23,810 bases of DNA. It comes from Paramacrobiotus richtersi (lineage: Eukaryota; Tardigrada; Eutardigrada; Parachela; Macrobiotidae). Made by a program: the position numbers and the translations under genes. The stretch covers positions 1-23,810 of the forward strand of contig JAQGAU010000800.1 of NCBI GenBank assembly GCA_034698045.1, read 5' to 3'. Under the pieces are notes generated by a model. It was not told the DNA's origin and ran no database searches. It saw only the letters and a program-made list of their open reading frames with translations. Every line of letters starts with the position of its first letter. Position 1 is the stretch's first letter. Positions 18,862 to 23,810 of the stretch are shown piece after piece.

Positions 18862-19318
18862 CACTTGCGTGTTTTCGCTATCTGCATTACTTCAGTCAAC
18901 TTGTCTGATGTATCCCAATACTCCATTATTCCGCTTTACGAATTGAACATCAACGGTAACATTTATACCGTTCGCCCATTAAACCGTCTTTTTATTGTCT
19001 CACCAGGATTAGCCATTGTTCCAATTCCTTCCGCTCATCCTATTCAGCTACCGCGCTACCATTTGCGACCACTGCATTATCATATTCCGACACTGCTTAC
19101 GCCAGTCATAACATGTACGCCCAGATCTACATCCACAACACAACTCTTTTGCATGCTCTACGAGCACCTGTTTTCGGGAGGATTGTCACACGAATTGTTC
19201 GCATATTCTGCTCATGTCTGTCACATGATAGTTATTGGCCAGTCTACCTGATATTAGCGTATGCCTAGACTTCCCTGAGAAAGTGATAGACATATATAAG
19301 GCTGGCGCTAACGGTATA
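18862..19318 (+). mobile_element. Third retroelement 3' end, inverted, with truncated LTR
   Basis: CACTTGCGTGTTTTCGCT and onward is the reverse complement of about 18143-18628. The 3' ORF frame is open (18865-19251), followed by TTTTCGGGAGGAT and an LTR beginning TGTCACACGA at 19184. The LTR keeps its TATATAAGG box but breaks off at about 19318, before its poly-A signal. Relative to the other two copies about 47 bases near 18880 are replaced by about 8. With 18143-18628 it forms a large inverted repeat around a ~230-bp spacer. Confidence 0.8.
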
Positions 19319-19320
19319 AT

Positions 19321-19519
19321 GCGATCCCTTACCTTGACCGCTTCATTCGATGCCAGAGCGTCTGAGCTCTTCTTCGAAGCAGTCTTCGGTACATGTTGAC
19401 GGGTCGCCGAACCGACTCCGGACGTGAATGGCGCTCGAGAGTGATCCACCGGCAGTTTTGTGCTTAAAGATCACGTGCTTAACGTCAGAAATGCAGCAGG
19501 TAAGCGAAGAGGCAATGTC
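19321..19519 (-). repeat. Inverted fragment of the accessory segment
   Basis: This is the reverse complement of 16901-17092, including the C2H2-like frame's second half (here 19343-19519 on the minus strand, ending in the same ...RRSGIE and stop). It is fused directly to the broken LTR at 19318, marking a rearrangement breakpoint. A 2-3-base indel relative to copy 1 changes the frame upstream of the SSLTCC peptide, so the CxxC part of the finger is lost here. Confidence 0.8.
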
Positions 19520-19958
19520 TCGAAATCCATGTTGCAAACCGGAAGGCTCGCAAAATGACTGACATCGATGCTGTACCTTACTCTTTTGTTGCGGCGTACA
19601 AGGAGCCATGTTTTTGCCTTGAAAAATCGGGGATACCAGATTCCAGGTACCAAAACGAATAGCTGTGGGTACAGATAAAATTCGGACAATAACCGCCCAC
19701 TCTAAATAAAAAAGCAGTATGAACTAGGAAGCACTTTAGACAAGTGTATACTGATGTTGTGGCAGCACCCGAGCGTGGATTAGGGTAAGGAATTCTGCGA
19801 AGCGACCGTGCATGCACAGCACCGTGTAGGATCACAACGAGATACCAGGCTCGTCTTCGTGGAGGCGCACATGGAACTTACATGCACAGGCCAACACAGA
19901 TAAAGCCGACATTATCGCCGCCCACGTGCTCAGCGCACAAAAAGAACAATGGGTATGA
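19520..19958. other. Unique spacer between blocks
   Basis: No similarity to the flanking repeats was seen. Overlapping minus-strand ORFs (19471-19689, 19578-19835) carry no motif. Confidence 0.4.
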
Positions 19959-21005
19959 CCAGTACTGAGCGGGTCCGGCATGCAAAATATGCAATGTTAC
20001 CGCAGAAGTTTGTTGGAACACTGCTTTTTCCCAGTGTTTACGCCTTCGTTTTTAGTCGGTTCATGCGCTACTGTGCATAATTTGCGTGCAATCTACGGCT
20101 ATCAGTTTGTACCTTTGTATTAGATCGCAGACCATAGAATCTTAGATCCGTACAGTAATGTCGAAACAAAGCCAGTTAGTGCAAATCGGTCATTTTTGAT
20201 ATAGTCATGCGCAGCTGGACGTACAAAAAAGTTATTTTTAGGAGCAAAATCGGTGAGCTGCGTAAGCAGTTGACAACTTGACATTGCCGGCATCGAGTCA
20301 ACCGAAAAAGAGATCGTCAGAGAAGTCTGGGTAGCTCAGGATTCTTCGGCTTCATGGAATTAGTATATTGGACCTTTTCTGACAGCATTCACTATATAGT
20401 ATGTTACTACGGCACTTCTGTATCCACCTGCAGTTAAACATGGTATTCTGTAGTACATCAGCACCAAACGATATTAACTGTGGCCTTTGCTTTTGCCTTA
20501 GTTTTTTGTTCATGTTTTCTAACGTCATGTTTTACTAATTTCCTCACTGATTACATCGCCGTTTTCTGCTCTCCGGTTAATCGGATTTTACAAAGCTAAG
20601 CTTTATCGAATAAACCAATCATCGGTTGTGAGTGATCAGCGTTCACCTATTAGGACCACACCATAATTGAGGGATATGGCTGCAAATGCTGTGTAAGTCT
20701 AATATATGCAGTCATAAATGCCACATCCATATGTACGTAATTAGTAAATATACATGCAGAGATATGTGTGAAAACTTGTTCGGAACTTCAGCTTCATGCA
20801 CATGTAGCACTTCGTCACTATTAGCCCGATCTGCCAGTAACGGATATTCGAATACTCAGAATCTAATTGATAATCAAGCCGAAGAGAAATAAAAACGGAA
20901 TGGTTTTACAAACTACCGTATTGCACTCGAATATGGCTCAAACGAAAAACGAATACACCGATTACGATCTGCAGTATTGTGAAACAATGCATGTACGTAC
21001 CGTAG

Positions 21006-21221
21006 CATATAATCAGCAGCACAAAAAGTATATGGATCTGCAGACACTGCCACTCTTCGCTTTCCAGCTGCATTTCTGGCGTTGAGTACGTGATCTTTAG
21101 GCACAAAACTGTAAGTGTGTCCCTCTTCAGCGCCATTCGCCTCCGGAGTAGGTTCGGCGACCCGTCAACATGTACCGAAGAATGCTTTGAAGAACAGCTG
21201 AGACGTTCTGGTATCGAATAA
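21006..21221 (+). CDS. C2H2-zinc-finger-like open frame, copy 2
   Basis: A 72-codon frame between TAG 21003-21005 and TAA 21219-21221, homologous in frame to 16864-17070. It keeps IWICRHCHSSL and VIFRHKT but the first zinc-ligand His is Tyr (GVEYVIFRH), which would weaken metal binding. The end STCTEECFEEQLRRSGIE is nearly unchanged. The stop codon differs (TAA versus TGA) at the same position. This is either a decaying accessory exon or chance conservation by recent duplication. Confidence 0.35.
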   Translation, partial: HIISSTKSIWICRHCHSSLSSCISGVEYVIFRHKTVSVSLFSAIRLRSRFGDPSTCTEECFEEQLRRSGIE

Positions 21222-22052
21222 AGGGGACAAGGCAAGGGATCGTCGTGAATGCCAGGTAGTACGTCGTGTAGAACGCTAAACGTTGCGCGTGCGGAAACCC
21301 ATGCATTGGGTACAAAACACTTAAACCAATGACAAGTGTGCGCATGCATGTGCTCGTTCTTTCTGCGTTGTGGTGACCGCATACAGTACTACAGTAGTAC
21401 TACAACTGGTTTTTACGAGGACTTCTCTATTCGCAGTATAGATGTAAAGTGGTTGCCAGTCAGTCAGAAAAACGATCCAGGGAGCTCAAGGCAGCCCAAA
21501 CGTTTTGACTCTCGTTGCCGTCCGTCACTGCTTGACTAAGAACCGGTTGGAACAGGATAATTCGCTGTGCTTGTGAGGGTTAATTGGTTCAGGATAGATA
21601 AACAGCTTATACTTGTTATTTCGAATGAGGCAGAAGCATTGTGGCACACATTCAATATGCTTCAGTACTTTCGGCTGTCGACAGTCAATCTGAAATCAAC
21701 ATCATCCTCAACCGCTTTTTGTCAAGGAATGGTTTACCACTAAACACAGTATGATTTATTCTACTTCTGCCGTTCACCTATTGCCTTATTACGGTTGATT
21801 TTGGAATTTCGGGATATTTCGCTTTAATTCCCAATTTTAATTTATTTTTCCCGCTGTACATATCTTTCGTTTCACAAGAGTTTCGCTTTAATTGTCGGTT
21901 TGTACTTATCGCTTGTTGCGTCTGTAGAACTCTTGTCGGAAGTAATTCAGAACTGGTAGTCTTCCGTAAAGTACACTTTCGAATCTCAGTATCTTCCCGA
22001 ATGCGTAAGCCCAACAGGCTGGCGCCGTACTCTGTGGTTCGATTTGTTTTTT

Positions 22053-22236
22053 TCACACAAGTTGTTCGCATGTTCTGCTCATGTCTGTCACATGATAGTT
22101 ATTTGCCAGTCTACCTGGTATTGGCATATGTCTTGACTTTCCTGAAGGAAATGCTAGACATATATATAAGGCTAGCTCTAACGGTACATGCGGTACTGGT
22201 GGATAAGCTCATTCAACAAAGTTATACCGTGTTGCA
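22053..22236 (+). mobile_element. LTR copy D, plus orientation
   Basis: Same as the LTR at 17889-18073: CACACAAGTTGTTCGCATGT at the start, TATATATAAGG at 22161-22171, ends ...CGTGTTGCA. The canonical AATAAAG is changed to AACAAAG here. It is followed after one base by TGGTGGCTCCAGAGGGCAG (22238-22256). Confidence 0.8.
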
Positions 22237-22257
22237 ATGGTGGCTCCAGAGGGCAGG

Positions 22258-22438
22258 TAACACGCTATAACTTTATTGAATGAGCCTATCCATCAGTACC
22301 GCATGTACCGTTGGCGCCAGCCTTATATATGTCTATCACTTCCTCAGGGAAGTCTAGGCATATGCCAATATCTGGCAAACTGGCAAATAACTATCATATG
22401 ACAGACATGAGCAGAACATGCGAACAATTCGTGTGACA
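22258..22438 (-). mobile_element. LTR copy E, minus orientation (3' LTR)
   Basis: The reverse complement starts TGTCACACGAATTGTTCGCA and contains a TATATAAGG box and CAATAAAG. On the minus strand it follows TTCTTCAGAAGGAT (polypurine-like) and the 3' ORF, so it is the 3' LTR of the decayed gypsy element whose pol lies at 22976-23810. With copy D it forms a ~385-bp near-perfect palindrome. Confidence 0.85.
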
Positions 22439-22479
22439 ATCCTTCTGAAGAATGGCTGCTCGTAGATCATGCGAAAGCG

Positions 22480-22974
22480 TTATGTTGTGCATGTAGATCT
22501 GGGCGTACATGTTGTGACTGGCGTAACCAGTGTCAGAATACAGTGAGGTAGCGGTCGCGAATGGTAGCGCGGTAGCTGAATAGGATGAGCGGAAGGAATG
22601 AGAACTATGGATAATCCTGCTGGGACAGTGAAAAAACGGTTAAAAGGGCGAACGGTATAAATGTTACCGTTGACGTTCAGCTCGTAACGCGGAATAATGA
22701 AGTATTGAGATACATTAGACATGATGACTGAAGTACTGTATGGAATCTTGTGTAGTAATGTAAAAATGTAGTACCTGAGCAAAAACACACAAGTGCGTGT
22801 AGCGCTCGGTAGACGGTGTGCCCAAATGTTGCCTGAGAGGCGCGAGGGTAACTTATAGCGATGTGGTGTACGTTCGTCCGGCTCAGTAATATGTATGCCG
22901 CCTGAAGCGAGTGTGCGAATGCGGAAACGCGGCGTTGGAATACATACCGGTGTGTTAGGATCGGTGTTATGTGT
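22480..22974 (-). pseudogene. Ty3/gypsy-type 3' ORF end, copy 2
   Basis: Homologous in frame to the 3' ORF at 18208-18827. It reads HITEPDERTPHRYKLPSRLS, NVSQYFIIPRYELNVNGNIY, then TVRPFNRFF and PIPSAHPIQLPRYHSRPL, and ends at a stop at 22480, earlier than copy 1. The open frame continues a few codons to the right past 22975 into pol-derived sequence, but that junction is the scar of a deletion: the integrase that should lie between is missing. Confidence 0.55.
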
Positions 22975-22975
22975 T

Positions 22976-23810
22976 GGGGCGGCAAAACGGATCACGAGAT
23001 TGCAGTTTGGTCAATTTCGTGGTTGTCAAAGCAAGCATCGGAGTTGAAAATTTTTGGCCTACTGGTGCTTTAGGTGCATTATAGGGATATCGTGGTTGTT
23101 ATCCAACATTGAGGTTATATTGGCGCAAACGGAATACCCATCGGGCATGACGGCCTGTTGGATTTTTGGCATTAATCAATCCTTTCAAGGCGTTGTGGTC
23201 AGTTATTACGTCAAAACTTTTGTTAGGAACTCCGATATATGGTCTCCGAAAATTTCTCCAGGTCTCAGACTACAGCAAGAAGCTCTCGCCTAGTAGCACT
23301 GTAATTGCGCTCTGCTTTTGAAAGGGTTTGAGAAGCGTTTGGAACGACTCTTTGTACGACATTAGGTTCCATTTGGTGGAGGACGGCTCCAAGTCCAACT
23401 CCACTGGCATCCGTCTCCACGATGTGAGATGTGAGGAAGGTCGGGATCAAAGTGAACTAATATGGGATGAGACGCGAGTGACTTTTTGATAACCTCGAAG
23501 GCAGGGCCGTGTTCATGCGCCCAAAAGAACGGTGCGTCTTTATGCGTCAGCAATCGTAGTCCAACGTCTGCATGTGGAAGGTTTGAGTTAAGACTGGTCA
23601 CTCGGAGTCTTTAAAGTACTTGTTCGAGGTGAACGAGATGGTCCGCAAAAGTGCTACTGAACACGTTCACGTCATCCAAGCATGTGATGACGAATTTGTA
23701 TGTTATCCCCTTAAATACACGGTTCATTATGCAGGAAAACGTCGCAGGAGCGTTTGCCAGTCCAAAGGGCATGACCTGGAAGTGGTTCTTTCCATTCGGC
23801 GTAGTGAACG
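22976..23810 (-). pseudogene. Ty3/gypsy pol remnant: RT and RNase H, partial
   Basis: On the minus strand from the window edge: reverse transcriptase motifs (QVMPFGLANAPATF, then CLDDVNVFS, the YxDD-type catalytic box with Cys in place of Tyr), a TAA soon after at EQVL, and a jump to LLTHKDAPFFWAHEHGPAFE, which omits the usual 70-80 residues before the connection domain. A frame change leads to RNase H (VETDASGVGLGAVLHQ, LSKAERNYSATRRELLAVV), then TGA where Trp is usual, a further frame change, and TDHNALKGLINAKNPTGRHA. The sequence loses pol identity near DPFCRP and joins the 3' ORF at 22975, with integrase absent. At least two in-frame stops, two frame changes and two deletions make it inactive. 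The N-terminal part lies beyond the window. Confidence 0.85.

Larger units (their letters stand above)
19959..22975. repeat. 3.0-kb direct duplication, copy 2
   Basis: This block is homologous to 15798-18829 in the same orientation, starting at CCAGTACTGAGCGGGTCCGG and ending at GTGTTATGTGTT. It lacks about 20 bases near 22930 present in copy 1 and has small indels elsewhere. Frames seen in copy 1 at 15792-16052 are interrupted here. At its right edge it joins decayed pol sequence. Confidence 0.9.

Noticed and set aside
18513-18926. 137-codon minus-strand ORF
   Set aside because: It overlaps the 3' ORF at 18208-18827 in another frame. The latter frame is the one kept open in three diverged copies.
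20906-21382. 158-codon minus-strand ORF, the second longest in the window
   Set aside because: It is antisense to the conserved plus-strand C2H2-like frame. The equivalent frame in copy 1 is broken, and it has no motif.
22677-22985. 102-codon minus-strand ORF
   Set aside because: It is a shadow of the 3' ORF at 22480-22974, in the frame corresponding to the shadow in copy 1.

Overview
The window looks like transposon-rich DNA from an invertebrate-type eukaryote. Nothing bacterial is present: no operons, no dense ORFs with ribosome binding sites. What can be recognised are eukaryotic selfish elements: a Ty3/gypsy LTR retrotransposon, a non-LTR (LINE) remnant with a restriction-like endonuclease C terminus, a MITE with long terminal inverted repeats, a hAT-like terminal hairpin and foldback repeats. 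The species cannot be named from the sequence.

Layout, left to right. 1-3000: mostly unassigned, with a MITE-like end at about 84-113, a GC-rich minisatellite built on the core GCGCCGTTGGGCA (1440-1840) and an anonymous open frame on the minus strand (2414-2702). 3068-4351: a regular array of four ~320-bp units in alternating orientation, with CCTTAAGG at each outer junction. 4588-4855: three degenerate ~118-bp units. 5132-5695: a 564-bp MITE, followed by an AT-rich stretch, an ORF with a possible helix-turn-helix (6273-6533) and a second, decayed MITE end (6560-6725). 6730-10390: almost nothing recognisable. 10401-10641: a possible membrane-protein exon. 11070-11590: the LINE remnant. 12025-12175: a hAT-like end. 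13451-15176, minus strand: several exon-like open segments rich in predicted coiled coil, separated by what may be very short introns.

15690-23810 is a nested retrotransposon landscape. A ~185-bp LTR (start TGTCACACGA, TATATATAAGG, AATAAAG, end CA, then a TGG primer-binding-like site) occurs six times in both orientations. A ~3.0-kb block (15798-18829 and 19959-22975) is duplicated in direct orientation. Each copy holds an accessory segment with a C2H2-like open frame, then a head-on pair of inverted LTRs, then the antisense 3' end of the retroelement. A third 3' end lies between them in the opposite direction (18862-19318), fused to an inverted piece of the accessory segment. At the right edge a decayed minus-strand pol (reverse transcriptase, RNase H) has lost its integrase and joins directly to the 3' ORF of the second block.

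The regions of most interest are the inverted-LTR composite with its zinc-finger-like passenger, the alternating foldback array, and the possible tiny-intron gene. All coding calls here are from reading translations by eye; no database search was possible.
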